In this document: positions 1 through 7,839 of the stretch, one piece after another
Layout: the number at the start of each line of letters is the position of its first letter
Position numbering within the stretch: the stretch's first letter is position 1
From: Coriobacteriaceae bacterium
Lineage (GTDB): Bacteria; Actinomycetota; Coriobacteriia; Coriobacteriales; Coriobacteriaceae
Assembly: GCA_902364975.1 (NCBI GenBank)
Contig: CABJFQ010000005.1
Coordinates: forward strand, 1-64,000
Length of the DNA stretch: 64,000 bases
Direction of reading: 5' to 3'
Program-made: the position numbers and the translations under genes
Notes under the pieces: model-generated
Told to the model about the DNA's origin: nothing
The model's input: the letters and a program-made list of their open reading frames with translations, nothing else
Databases searched by the model: none

Positions 1-33
1 CGCGCTGCGCGCCCCGCACAGGCTAAAGCCTTT

Positions 34-71
34 AAAAAAAGAGGGAGCGCCGCGCACAACGCGACACTCCC
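34..71 (-). terminator. Rho-independent terminator of the infC-rpmI-rplT operon
   Basis: Read on the minus strand, a GGGAG...CTCCC stem with an inner GCG/CGC pair is followed by seven T residues. It lies about 20 bases after the rplT stop codon, so it should end the infC-rpmI-rplT transcript. Confidence 0.75.
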
Positions 72-92
72 CTAGCGATTCAAGAGAATCTA

Positions 93-452
93 TTAGGCCT
101 CGAGAGCCTTCTTGGCAATGGCAGCCAGCTCGTTGAAGGACTCGATGTCCTCGTAAGCCATCTGAGCCAGGACCTTGCGGTCGAGCTCGATGCCGGCAAC
201 CTTCAGGCCGTGCATGAACTGAGAGTAAGAGATGTCGTTCAGGCGAGCAGCAGCGTTGATACGGGTGATCCAGAGAGAACGGATCTCGCGCTTCTTGTTG
301 CGGCGATCACGATACTGATACTGCAGGGAGTGCTGGACCTGCTCTTTAGCATGCTTGTAAGTACGCGAAGCGGCACCGTAGTAACCCTTCGCACGGTGCA
401 TAACGGTACGGCGCTTCTTCTTGGCGGCAACAGCGCGCTTAATACGTGCCAT
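93..452 (-). CDS. rplT: 50S ribosomal protein L20
   Basis: L20 binds 23S rRNA and is needed early in assembly of the large subunit. The protein has the usual family length of 119 aa. It carries the basic N-terminus and the typical AKGYYGAASRTYKHAKEQ block (about residues 21-38), followed by the conserved RDRRNKKREIRSLWITRINAA stretch region. It is the last gene of the infC-rpmI-rplT operon, 46 bp after rpmI, and a strong terminator follows. In other bacteria L20 represses this operon by binding its mRNA; whether this leader has such a site cannot be decided from the sequence alone. Confidence 0.98.
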   Translation of the reverse strand: MARIKRAVAAKKKRRTVMHRAKGYYGAASRTYKHAKEQVQHSLQYQYRDRRNKKREIRSLWITRINAAARLNDISYSQFMHGLKVAGIELDRKVLAQMAYEDIESFNELAAIAKKALEA

Positions 453-498
453 GTTCTATCAACTCCTAGACGGTAAAACGAAAAACGGGAACGCGAAC

Positions 499-690
499 TT
501 AGGCGAGACGCGACTTGATGACCTTGCGGTCGGCAGCGGCGATCTCGGTCTCCTGACGGAAGCCACGCTTACGCTTGGTGGACTTCTTGCTCAGGATGTG
601 GCTCTTGAAAGCCTTGGCGCGCATAAGCTTGCCGGTACCAGTCTTGCGGAAACGCTTCTTGGTGCCGCTGTGGGACTTCATCTTAGGCAT
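499..690 (-). CDS. rpmI: 50S ribosomal protein L35
   Basis: L35 is a small basic protein of the large ribosomal subunit. The 63-aa product starts [20 protein letters not shown] and contains the typical [11 protein letters not shown] segment, so length and sequence both match the family. It lies 32 bp after infC and 46 bp before rplT in the conserved order infC-rpmI-rplT. Nothing unusual was seen. Confidence 0.97.
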   Translation of the reverse strand: MPKMKSHSGTKKRFRKTGTGKLMRAKAFKSHILSKKSTKRKRGFRQETEIAAADRKVIKSRLA

Positions 691-722
691 GAAATACTCC
701 TTAATCGGTTACAGAACACTAG

Positions 723-1277
723 TTACTTGCTATCGCTTGCCGCTTTATCCTCATCGAAGGCGCCCTTAATCGGGGCGAGCAGCATAAGCATGTTACGGCC
801 TTCCATCTTAGGCTTGGACTCGACCGTAGCGTAAGGCTTGAGATCCTCGGCGAGACGCTCGAGAACGTTAAGGCCCTGCTCCGGGTGAGCCATCTCACGG
901 CCGCGGAACATGATGGTGATCTTAACGCGTGCGCCCTTCTTGAGGAAACGCAGAACGTGGCCCTTCTTGGTCTCGTAGTCGCCAACGTCGATCTTGGGTC
1001 GGAACTTCATTTCCTTGACCTCGACCTTGGACTGGTTCTTACGAGCAGCCTTGGCCTTCATGGCCTGCTGGTACTTGAACTTACCGTAGTCCATGACCTT
1101 GCAGACCGGCGGCTCCGCGTTGGGAGCGATCTCGACCAGGTCGAGACCCTGATCGTCGGCGACGCGCTGGGCATCGCGGATGGCGAACAGGCCGAGCTGA
1201 GAGCCATCGACGCCAATCAAACGACACGAAGATGCAGTGATCTCGTCGTTGATGCGGGTGTCATCAGACTTAGCTAT
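723..1277 (-). CDS. infC: Translation initiation factor IF-3, apparently with an AUA start
   Basis: IF-3 binds the 30S subunit, keeps it apart from 50S and checks start codon and initiator tRNA. The protein shows the family N-terminus (DDTRINDEI, then RLIGVDGSQLG), the YGKFKYQQAMKAKAARK linker and the C-terminal KMEGRNMLMLLAP block; length is about 184 aa. The longest frame starts with ATG at 1292, but that ATG has no Shine-Dalgarno and itself contains the sequence GGAGGT (1285-1290). This motif sits 8 nt before an in-frame ATA at 1277-1275. I therefore choose ATA. infC is known for rare start codons (AUU in Escherichia coli and Bacillus), which IF-3 discriminates against to regulate itself. 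If the longer start were used the product would be 189 aa. Confidence 0.93.
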   Translation of the reverse strand: MAKSDDTRINDEITASSCRLIGVDGSQLGLFAIRDAQRVADDQGLDLVEIAPNAEPPVCKVMDYGKFKYQQAMKAKAARKNQSKVEVKEMKFRPKIDVGDYETKKGHVLRFLKKGARVKITIMFRGREMAHPEQGLNVLERLAEDLKPYATVESKPKMEGRNMLMLLAPIKGAFDEDKAASDSK

Positions 1278-1284
1278 TTTCCCT

Positions 1285-1290
1285 ACCTCC
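1285..1290 (-). promoter_or_regulatory. Start-deciding ribosome binding site of infC
   Basis: GGAGGT on the minus strand, 8 nt before the ATA codon at 1277-1275. It overlaps codons 1-3 of the ATG frame, which therefore cannot use it. An ATG two bases upstream of that one (1296) opens only an 8-codon frame that runs across the same site. Confidence 0.7.
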
Positions 1291-1292
1291 AT

Positions 1293-1495
1293 TCATAAAA
1301 AAATAACCCGGCGCTTCTCAGCAACCAGGTCGTACACATAGACTTCCTCGATTTGAGGAAGGGAATCTAAGTTGTATGACCAGTCAGCTGCTCATTGGCG
1401 CCAAAAGGTGGGAACCCTCAGGTTCCTCTTTAGGGCATTGCGGGAACAACGCCTTGCGAATAATAACACGTACAGCGCGTTATCACATTACGTAC
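1293..1495 (-). promoter_or_regulatory. infC operon leader with two hairpins
   Basis: This stretch has no gene. On the minus strand it can form two clear hairpins. GGAACC/GGTTCC with a 4-nt loop lies at 1411-1426, followed by a CC-rich stretch and four T. CTTCCTC/GAGGAAG with a 5-nt loop lies at 1343-1361. A run of seven T directly precedes the longer infC start. Leaders of infC operons often hold attenuators or L20/IF-3 control sites; these hairpins are candidates only. Confidence 0.4.
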
Positions 1496-1562
1496 ACGAA
1501 AAAGGGACCTTGACCCCCTTGAACGCTCGCTTGCATGTATGGTGCTCGAGGCGAGACTCGAA
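1496..1562 (-). repeat. Partial copy of the tRNA-Leu 3' end and its terminator
   Basis: This stretch repeats 1680-1746 with a few changes. It has the last 20 bases of the tRNA-Leu gene plus CCA (1540-1562), the same spacer CATACATGCAAG on the minus strand, and a degraded version of the terminator (1499-1518). The rest of a tRNA is missing, so this is not a working gene. Direct repeats of a tRNA 3' end are what site-specific integration leaves behind; unequal recombination is the alternative. Confidence 0.7.
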
Positions 1563-1679
1563 GGGCCTTCGCTTCGCGAAGCCCCGGGCTTCGGGCGCGT
1601 GGCGCCCTCGCCACGCTCCGCTACAAACAGGCCACAGGCCTGTTTGCTTAACGCTTCGCGCGCTCACGCGAGTTCGGCA
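1563..1679. repeat. GC-rich palindromic stretch between tRNA-Leu repeats
   Basis: This stretch is made of several short palindromes in a row: CTTCGCTTCGCGAAG, a CCCGGGCTTCGGG block, GCGTGGCGCCCTCGCCACGC and AAACAGGCCACAGGCCTGTTT. I see no coding frame that makes sense. It lies exactly between the two tRNA-Leu 3'-end repeats and could be the remains of a small inserted element. Confidence 0.5.
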
Positions 1680-1681
1680 CG

Positions 1682-1703
1682 AAAAAGGGGGCCGCAACCC
1701 CCT
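1682..1703 (-). terminator. Terminator of tRNA-Leu
   Basis: On the minus strand GGGGG-TTGCGG-CCCCC is followed by TTTTT, 20 bases after the CCA end of tRNA-Leu. It is a simple, strong intrinsic terminator. Confidence 0.8.
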
Positions 1704-1723
1704 TGAACGCTCACTTGCATGTA

Positions 1724-1810
1724 TGGTGCCCGAGGCGAGACTCGAACTCGCACGTTGTTGCCAACGGTGGATTTTGAGTCCACTGCGTCTGCCAATTCCG
1801 CCACTCGGGC
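1724..1810 (-). tRNA. tRNA-Leu, anticodon CAA
   Basis: The minus strand gives an acceptor stem GCCCGAG/CTCGGGC, discriminator A and an encoded CCA. The anticodon stem is GTGGA/TCCAC with loop CTCAAAA, which places CAA at positions 34-36 and so reads the Leu codon UUG. A long variable arm (GTTGGCAACAAC region) is as expected for a class II tRNA, followed by the GTTCGAGTC T-loop. Length is 87 nt including CCA. Confidence 0.95.
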
Positions 1811-1849
1811 ACGCAATGCGTGAGTTAGTTTATCACAGCTTTCTACCGA

Positions 1850-3283
1850 TTAGTCCGAAAATGGAACTTCGAGCATTTCGATGAGTTCGACCGTGCGGAG
1901 CATCTCGCGCCGACGGCATCCGCGACCGTCGACCGAAGCCTCACCCATCTGGTTATCGTAAGGGTCCTCGCGCATGCCGTCGAAAGAGGGCTCAAACTCT
2001 GCCTGGAATCGATTGTTGGCCACCATACGCCACGGGTCGAGATTGCCAAAGTAGTGACGGCGGCGCCACTCCTCCCCCATCCTGCGAGCAGAAGATCCAA
2101 ATGACACGTCGGCGTTGAGCCATCCGGTCTGCGGCGTATAGAACTCTGCCCAGTCGTGCGACCCCACCGAATCGGGCGCAACATACAGGCCGCTCTGCCA
2201 ACGGGCAGGCACGCCCGCGATACGGCACATGGTGATAAACGTGAGCGCCATAACGCCGCAATCGCCGCGGAGCGAATGCGCGCAGTCATCGGCAATAGAT
2301 CCCAAAAGCAAGTACGGCGGCTGATAGCGATAGTCGATGTACTGCGTCAGGTAATCATAGATAGCACGGGCGCGATCGAGCGGATCCTCGAGCCCGTCAA
2401 TGACACGGGCTGTCAGCTGCTGTAGATACGGCGTGAATGCAATGTGCGGACGGTCCTCGGAGGTGTCCACGGGCAGTGGCGTGTCCATGCAAGGATGCAC
2501 CGGAAGCGCACCCCCATAGACATCACGATAAGCGGCATCAATTTGATAGCGATAGGTCACCGAGAATGAGCGCTCACTCGAAGAAGACCACGAGGCGGTA
2601 CGCGCCGAAGCATTCGCGGGGGCAACAGCACCCTCCGGCGTCATATCGAGAACCTCGATATGAGACTGTTGACGACAGGCGGCGGCAACGGGTAGCCACG
2701 CGCGAACGGTCTCCCTTTCCAGAGCGCCGGGGACAGACACGGACGCTTTAAGCGTAATGACGCGAGCCAATCCGTTTTGTGACTCCATCTCCTTGAGCAT
2801 CTCGTTGCGCAGTGCTATTCCGTCCGTAGAATCGGGCCGCATGCCGGGAACCTCTTTGGGATATACGCGAAGCGAATCGAGGAAGTTGTCGAGAACGAAC
2901 AGTTCGCCATCGATAAAGCGCCAGTCAATACGCTTACGATTAATCAGGTCATCAAACTGCTCTTCGGTAAACTCTGGCCACTCCTCGCGAATCATCGCAA
3001 TAGCCTGGTCGCGCGACACCGAAAAATGAAGCGGCGTCTCGAGCATGCGATACCGCTCGGCACGAACACAAGCAGCCAGCGAAGGCTCGGAGTTCTGCTC
3101 CAAAAGGCGATCGCAGGCAGCAACAGCCTGCGTCAAATACCCGGCATCCATAAGACGAAGAATCTCGGGCGGCAGTCCAACATCGAGATGACGAAAGTCA
3201 TCACAGCAAACATCAGCAGAGCAACCAACTGGACCCTCGTCAATAACCTTCCCATCCGAAGGCAGCACATTAATAACAGCCAT
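1850..3283 (-). CDS. Transglutaminase-like cysteine peptidase-fold protein
   Basis: The C-terminal part has the papain-like transglutaminase core. DCGVMALTFITMCRIAGVPA holds the nucleophile Cys, SHDWAEFY holds the His, and WLNADVSFG holds the Asp. The preceding DRARAIYDYLTQYIDYRYQPP segment is also typical of bacterial members (Transglut_core). The first ~200 residues are not recognised. No signal peptide is seen, so the protein is probably cytoplasmic. I choose the ATG at 3283 because GGAG lies 7 nt before it; an ATG six codons upstream has no such site. Product 477 aa. Bacterial relatives act as proteases or amide-cleaving enzymes on unknown substrates; no neighbour hints at one. Confidence 0.82.
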   Translation of the reverse strand: MAVINVLPSDGKVIDEGPVGCSADVCCDDFRHLDVGLPPEILRLMDAGYLTQAVAACDRLLEQNSEPSLAACVRAERYRMLETPLHFSVSRDQAIAMIREEWPEFTEEQFDDLINRKRIDWRFIDGELFVLDNFLDSLRVYPKEVPGMRPDSTDGIALRNEMLKEMESQNGLARVITLKASVSVPGALERETVRAWLPVAAACRQQSHIEVLDMTPEGAVAPANASARTASWSSSSERSFSVTYRYQIDAAYRDVYGGALPVHPCMDTPLPVDTSEDRPHIAFTPYLQQLTARVIDGLEDPLDRARAIYDYLTQYIDYRYQPPYLLLGSIADDCAHSLRGDCGVMALTFITMCRIAGVPARWQSGLYVAPDSVGSHDWAEFYTPQTGWLNADVSFGSSARRMGEEWRRRHYFGNLDPWRMVANNRFQAEFEPSFDGMREDPYDNQMGEASVDGRGCRRREMLRTVELIEMLEVPFSD

Positions 3284-3392
3284 ACCAAAACTCCAAGTCA
3301 CTAGAACGCTTGAAGCCCATTGTAGCGAGATAAAAAGAAAGCCCCAACAAGGGAGCCATCAACACCGCTGAACGGTAACCATATAACTAAAA

Positions 3393-3478
3393 TCAGACCA
3401 GTAACCCTGTAGCAAGTTAACAAAGGAGGCCCCGTTTCCCCGGAGCTGATTCCGTCGCGCGACTTCTGGCAAAGCCAG
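3393..3478. repeat. Half copy of a 3'-UTR repeat element
   Basis: This stretch repeats 3492-3575 with a 97-bp offset. Both begin with TCAGAC and GTAACCCTG, continue with a GG(A/A)GCCCCGT arm and end in the hairpin CTGGCAAAGCCAG. This copy has the left arm but no matching right arm, so it cannot form the long outer stem of its neighbour. Confidence 0.7.
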
Positions 3479-3491
3479 TAGCCATCTTAAT

Positions 3492-3614
3492 TCAGACTCG
3501 TAACCCTGCGGCGTTAAACGAAGGAAGCCCCGTCCCCCGGAGCTGTTTTCTTGGCGCGACTTCTGGCAAAGCCAGGTGAGCGCAAAGGAAACAGTGTAGG
3601 GGGACGGGGCTTCC
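3492..3614. repeat. Complete repeat element forming a long hairpin after fba
   Basis: A 16-nt arm at 3523-3538 (GGAAGCCCCGTCCCCC) pairs perfectly with 3599-3614. Inside, CTGTTT pairs with AAACAG, TTGGCGC with GCGCAAA, and CTGGC/GCCAG closes the tip, giving one long imperfect hairpin. It lies 21 bp after the fba stop codon in the fba 3' UTR. It may act as a terminator or mRNA stabiliser, although no T run follows. The outer arm is 13/14 identical to that of a hairpin near 25050. Confidence 0.7.
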
Positions 3615-3634
3615 GGCGGGAAGTTTAGCGACGC

Positions 3635-4501
3635 TTACGCCTTGTTGACGGAGCCAAACTCCTCCATGAGCTCCTTGGTGCGGGCAACGATGTTGTCGCG
3701 ACCAGGCTTGAGGAGCTTGCGGGGGTCAAAGCCCTTGCCCTGCTGATCCTTGCCAGCCTCGATGTACTCGCGGACGCCCTTGGCGAAGACGAGCTGCAGG
3801 TCGGTGTTGACGTTGATCTTGGAGATGCCCAGGGAGATGGCCTTCTTGATCTGATCCTCGGGGATGCCGGTGCCACCGTGCAGAACGAGGGGCAGGTCAC
3901 CGGTCTGGGCCTTAATCTCGCCCAGACGCTCGAAGGAAAGACCAGCCCAGTCGGCGGGGTACACGCCGTGGATGTTGCCGATGCCGCAGGCGAGGAAGTC
4001 GACACCCAGGTCAGCGATCTGCTTGCACTCAGCAGGATCAGCGAGCTCGCCGCTGGAGGTCACGCCGTCCTCGGTGCCGCCGATGCCGCCGACCTCGGCC
4101 TCGATGGACATGCCCTTGGAGTGAGCAAGCTCAACGAGCTCCTTGGTGCGGTCGAGGTTAAGCTGGAAGGTCTCCTCGTGAGAGCCGTCATACATGATGG
4201 ACGTGAAGCCGGCCTCGATGCACTTGAAGCAGTCCTCGTAAGAACCGTGATCGAGGTGAAGGGCGACGGGAACGGTAACGCCCGTGGCCTCGACGGCAGC
4301 CTTGACCATGTCGGCGCAGACCTTGAAACCGCCCATCCACTTAGCGGCACCAGCGGTGCACTGAAGGATCAGCGGAGACTTGGCCTCCTCGGCGGCCTGG
4401 AGAATAGCCAGGGTCCACTCGAGGTTGTTGGTGTTGAAGGCACCAAGACCGTACTTGCCGGCCTCGGCCTTCTTGAGCATGTCTGCTGCGTTGACGAGCA
4501 T
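3635..4501 (-). CDS. fba: Class II fructose-1,6-bisphosphate aldolase
   Basis: The enzyme cleaves fructose-1,6-bisphosphate to dihydroxyacetone phosphate and glyceraldehyde-3-phosphate in glycolysis, using a divalent metal. Family marks are the N-terminus MLVNAADMLKKAEAGKYGLG, the metal-binding LHLDHG (about residue 82), EAEVGGIGG, and VLHGGTGIP with the C-terminal metal His. The frame extends 32 codons upstream, but AGGAGG lies 8 nt before the ATG at 4501 and the family starts there. Product 288 aa. It is a single-gene unit with a long hairpin repeat in its 3' UTR. Confidence 0.96.
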   Translation of the reverse strand: MLVNAADMLKKAEAGKYGLGAFNTNNLEWTLAILQAAEEAKSPLILQCTAGAAKWMGGFKVCADMVKAAVEATGVTVPVALHLDHGSYEDCFKCIEAGFTSIMYDGSHEETFQLNLDRTKELVELAHSKGMSIEAEVGGIGGTEDGVTSSGELADPAECKQIADLGVDFLACGIGNIHGVYPADWAGLSFERLGEIKAQTGDLPLVLHGGTGIPEDQIKKAISLGISKINVNTDLQLVFAKGVREYIEAGKDQQGKGFDPRKLLKPGRDNIVARTKELMEEFGSVNKA

Positions 4502-4695
4502 AAAAGAAACCTCCTGTAAGGTTGCTCCGATAACGCCTGAGATTTTACCACGGCGCACCCGAGCATAAACGTTCGTTTGTTCACGAATATCGTCCAAACA
4601 GACTTTTTTGACCGTTTGCCCTACGAAATCGACCCGTTGGGGAAAAATAGCTTGACGTTTGGACGCTTCTCGTGCTTCAAAAGCCGACTATTAAG

Positions 4696-5379
4696 CTAAA
4701 TCTGCATGAAAGGGTTCTGCATGAGCTCGCGTGCCATGGTGGTCGAATCGCCATGACCGGTTAGGCAAACGGTATCGGGCGGGAGAAGCCGGGCGAGCTT
4801 GGAGAGCGAGCGCAGAATCGCCGCCTCGTCTCCTCCAGAAAGATCGGTGCGGCCGTGCCCACCCGGAAACAGGGTGTCGCCCACAAAGGCAATGTTCCCC
4901 TGCTCGGTGGCAGCAAACAAGACGATCCCGCCCGGCGTATGCCCTGGCGTCTCGATCACCTGCAGGTAGATATCGCCCACCTTGATAGCATCTCCCTCGG
5001 CGAGCAGGTGCGTCGGCTCCCCGGGGTCAGGCGTCTCAATGCCCCACATAGCTCGCTGTTCCTCGATGTTCGCATGCGGCACCGCCACATCCTTAGCACA
5101 CAGCTCATACTGGCAGCCCTCGCCAACGGTGGTTCGCACGCCTGCAACACCACCAACATGATCGGCATGGCCATGAGTGCATACGGCGCCAAACACGCGT
5201 ACGCCGGGATGCTCGGCTCGAATATGCTCCACCAGGCGTTCGCCTTCCCATGCGGGATCGATAATCACGCACTCATTGTCCGAAATAACAGCATAGCTAT
5301 TGGTCTGAATGGGACCGTTTACGAGCGTCTCGATCTCGACCGATCCCTTGGGAGTTAAATCCAAGGACACAGCACTCAT
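4696..5379 (-). CDS. MBL-fold metallo-hydrolase, glyoxalase II-like
   Basis: The 227-aa protein has the metallo-beta-lactamase fold signature CTHGHADHVGG (about residues 67-77), a second metal His in TPGHTPGG, Asp in FVGDTLFPGG and a late His in LTGHGDSTT. This is the layout of hydroxyacylglutathione hydrolase-like proteins, which hydrolyse thioesters. The true substrate is unknown. No signal peptide is present. It follows rsh on the same strand after 84 bp; the gap holds a perfect 11-bp inverted repeat. Confidence 0.9.
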   Translation of the reverse strand: MSAVSLDLTPKGSVEIETLVNGPIQTNSYAVISDNECVIIDPAWEGERLVEHIRAEHPGVRVFGAVCTHGHADHVGGVAGVRTTVGEGCQYELCAKDVAVPHANIEEQRAMWGIETPDPGEPTHLLAEGDAIKVGDIYLQVIETPGHTPGGIVLFAATEQGNIAFVGDTLFPGGHGRTDLSGGDEAAILRSLSKLARLLPPDTVCLTGHGDSTTMARELMQNPFMQI

Positions 5380-5400
5380 GTCCCTCTCCTCTCTATAGAA

Positions 5401-5426
5401 CTCGAGGCATCAAACGATGCCTCGAG
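5401..5426. repeat. Perfect inverted repeat between rsh and the MBL gene
   Basis: CTCGAGGCATC, loop AAAC, GATGCCTCGAG. No T run follows on either strand, so it is a weak terminator candidate. It ends 21 bp before the MBL-fold gene start region and could instead be an operator or an mRNA processing site. Confidence 0.5.
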
Positions 5427-5463
5427 TGTAGCGAATATCGATAATGTGACACGTTCGTCGCGA

Positions 5464-7824
5464 CTAAACGCGGCGCTTAAGCTGGGCTCCACCCTCACCG
5501 GGCATCAGGCGGCGCGCGTCGTAGACCGAGTCAACGCTGCTGATGGAGGCCAGCAGCGGATCCAGACCACTCGCGTCCGAGATCTCGACCATAAAGCGCA
5601 GGGTTGCAATACCCTCGCGGTTGGTCGACGTGGCGGCAGAAAGGATATTGCCGCCCGCATCGCCAATGGCAATGGTGACATCCTTGAGCAGGCCCATGCG
5701 GTCCAGGCACTCGACCACGATCTCGACCTGGAAGAGGGTGTCGGCAGCGCCGTCCCACTCCACTTCGATCATGCGCTCGGGATGCTCCATAAGACCCTTG
5801 ACGTTGGGACAGTTGGCGCGATGCACCGAAACGCCACGACCGCGCGTGATGAAGCCGACGATGTCGTCGCCCGTCACGGGGTTGCAGCAATGAGCCAGAC
5901 GGACCAGTAGGCCGCTGTTGCTCTCGCCCTTGACGATAATGCCGTTACTGGCGCTCTTGCCGCGCTTTTGCGGCTTGCGGTTGGAGCCGCGAGCAGGCTG
6001 CTTCACGACCTCGGCGATAGCCTCGGCCTTGGTGAGCTGTTCCTCGGGCTTGGGGTCCAAGATTTGCTCGACCTTATTGCCCACAGCGCGCGGGGCAACC
6101 TTGCCGGCGCCGACGGCGGCAAACAGGTCCTCGAGCTGCTTGAAGTTAAACTGCTCCGCCACGGCGTTGAGCGCACGCGTCGAACGCGGCGTAGAAATGC
6201 CATAGCCACGCTTACGCAGGTCCTTAGCCAGCATATCGCGACCAGCAGCAGCGTCGTCGTCCTTGGTCGCAGCGGCAAAATAGCGGCGGATCTTTGACTT
6301 GGCGGAAGGTGTCTTAACGATCTTGAGCCAATCACGCGACGGCTTGGAACTCTTGTTAGTCAGAATCTCGACACGGTCACCCGTCTTAATCTCGTGCGTG
6401 AGCGGAGCCACCGCACCGTTGATTTTGGCGCCGACGCAATGGTTTCCCACCTCGGTGTGAACGGCGTAGGCAAAGTCGAGCGGCGTGGAGCCGGCACGAA
6501 GCGCCATGACCTCGCCCTTGGGCGTAAAGACAAAGATCTCCTGATCGAAGAGGTCGACCTTCAGCGAATGCAGGTATTCCTTGGCATCGGTGATCTCGTC
6601 GGAAGCCGCCCAATCGAGCGAATGCTTGAGCCAGTTGATCTGGTCGTCCAAACGTTGAGCGTCATTGGTCTTGGAAGCAGACGATCCGCCCGACTTCTTA
6701 TATAGCCAGTGGGCGGCAATGCCGTACTCGGCCTGCTCATGCATCTCATAGGTTCGAATCTGAATCTCGAGCGGGCGAGCCGTGGGGCCGATGACCGTCG
6801 TGTGGAGCGACTGGTAGTTATTGACCTTGGGCATGGCGATATAGTCTTTAAAGCGGCCGGGCATGGGGTGCCACAGCGTGTGCACCGCGCCGAGCGTGGA
6901 GTAGCAATCGCGCACCGAATGCGTGATGACGCGCAGTGCCACCAGGTCGTAGATCTCGGAGAATTCCTTGCCCTTGCGCTTCATCTTTTGGTAGATGGAC
7001 CAATAGTGCTTGGAACGGCCGTTGATCTGGAAGTCTTCCAGGCCAATGCGGTTGAGCTCGTCGGTGAGCGTCTTGATGGTCTCGGCCAGATAGCGCTCAC
7101 GGACCTCGCGCGACTCCGCCACCATGCGTGCGATGCGCTGGTAGGCATCGGGCTCCAGGTAGAAGAAGGACAGGTCCTCGAGCTCCCATTTAATGGAGCT
7201 CATGCCCAGACGGTCGGCCAGGGGCGCATACACGTCCATGGTCTCGCGAGCCTTAAACAGGCGACGGTCCTCACGCAGGGCTGCAAGGGTGCGCATGTTG
7301 TGCAGACGGTCGGCAAGCTTAACGATGATGACGCGGATGTCCTTGGACATGGCGAGGAACATCTTTCGCAGCGTGAGCGCCTGTTTCTCGTCCATACTGT
7401 CGACTTCGATGTTGGTGAGCTTGGTCACGCCATCGACGAGCTCGGCCACCGTATCGCCAAACAGGCCGGAAACATCGGCAAGCGAGGTCTCGGTATCCTC
7501 GACGGTATCGTGCAGCAGCGCGGCGCACACTACATCGCAGTCCATCTTGAGATCGGCCAAAATGATGGCCACCTCGACGGGATGGTTGATGTACATCTCA
7601 CCCGAGCGGCGCTTTTGGTTGCAGTGCTTCTCGGCAGCAAAGCAATAGGCCTGCTCCACCTTAGAAAAGTCGTCCTCATTCATATATTTGAGGCACAGGC
7701 GCTCCAGTTTGTCGTAGCTGTCCGCCATAATCTCGGGCGGCAGCTCATCGGCATGCTTATAGTGCTCCATCTCCGAGAACGGCTGGAGGGTGGAATCATG
7801 GGCGGTACGGGCTGCGGCATCCAT
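5464..7824 (-). CDS. rsh: Bifunctional (p)ppGpp synthetase/hydrolase
   Basis: This is a long RelA/SpoT homolog that makes and degrades the stringent-response alarmone (p)ppGpp. Domains in order are the HD hydrolase (about 60-200, with LLHDTVEDT and the conserved HN..T region), the synthetase (about 245-360, with GRFKDYIAMPK and NNYQSLHTTV), TGS (about 415-475, with FVFTPKGEV), and C-terminal RIS/zinc-finger and ACT domains. The zinc-finger region includes LAHCCNP; the ACT domain is about 710-786. Both catalytic halves look intact. The length of 786 aa is normal. The start is supported by GGGGA a few bases upstream. The gene lies 15 bp after the recJ fusion gene, so the two are probably cotranscribed. 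Confidence 0.96.
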   Translation of the reverse strand: MDAAARTAHDSTLQPFSEMEHYKHADELPPEIMADSYDKLERLCLKYMNEDDFSKVEQAYCFAAEKHCNQKRRSGEMYINHPVEVAIILADLKMDCDVVCAALLHDTVEDTETSLADVSGLFGDTVAELVDGVTKLTNIEVDSMDEKQALTLRKMFLAMSKDIRVIIVKLADRLHNMRTLAALREDRRLFKARETMDVYAPLADRLGMSSIKWELEDLSFFYLEPDAYQRIARMVAESREVRERYLAETIKTLTDELNRIGLEDFQINGRSKHYWSIYQKMKRKGKEFSEIYDLVALRVITHSVRDCYSTLGAVHTLWHPMPGRFKDYIAMPKVNNYQSLHTTVIGPTARPLEIQIRTYEMHEQAEYGIAAHWLYKKSGGSSASKTNDAQRLDDQINWLKHSLDWAASDEITDAKEYLHSLKVDLFDQEIFVFTPKGEVMALRAGSTPLDFAYAVHTEVGNHCVGAKINGAVAPLTHEIKTGDRVEILTNKSSKPSRDWLKIVKTPSAKSKIRRYFAAATKDDDAAAGRDMLAKDLRKRGYGISTPRSTRALNAVAEQFNFKQLEDLFAAVGAGKVAPRAVGNKVEQILDPKPEEQLTKAEAIAEVVKQPARGSNRKPQKRGKSASNGIIVKGESNSGLLVRLAHCCNPVTGDDIVGFITRGRGVSVHRANCPNVKGLMEHPERMIEVEWDGAADTLFQVEIVVECLDRMGLLKDVTIAIGDAGGNILSAATSTNREGIATLRFMVEISDASGLDPLLASISSVDSVYDARRLMPGEGGAQLKRRV

Positions 7825-7839
7825 CGAGGTCCCCTTCCC

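Noticed and set aside
1563-1679. Second tRNA gene
   Set aside because: Only the T-arm and acceptor 3' strand are present; there is no matching 5' acceptor strand or anticodon arm.
5446-5910. Long plus-strand frames opposite rsh
   Set aside because: They mirror the codon bias of rsh, have no ribosome site and no family likeness; shadows of the real gene.
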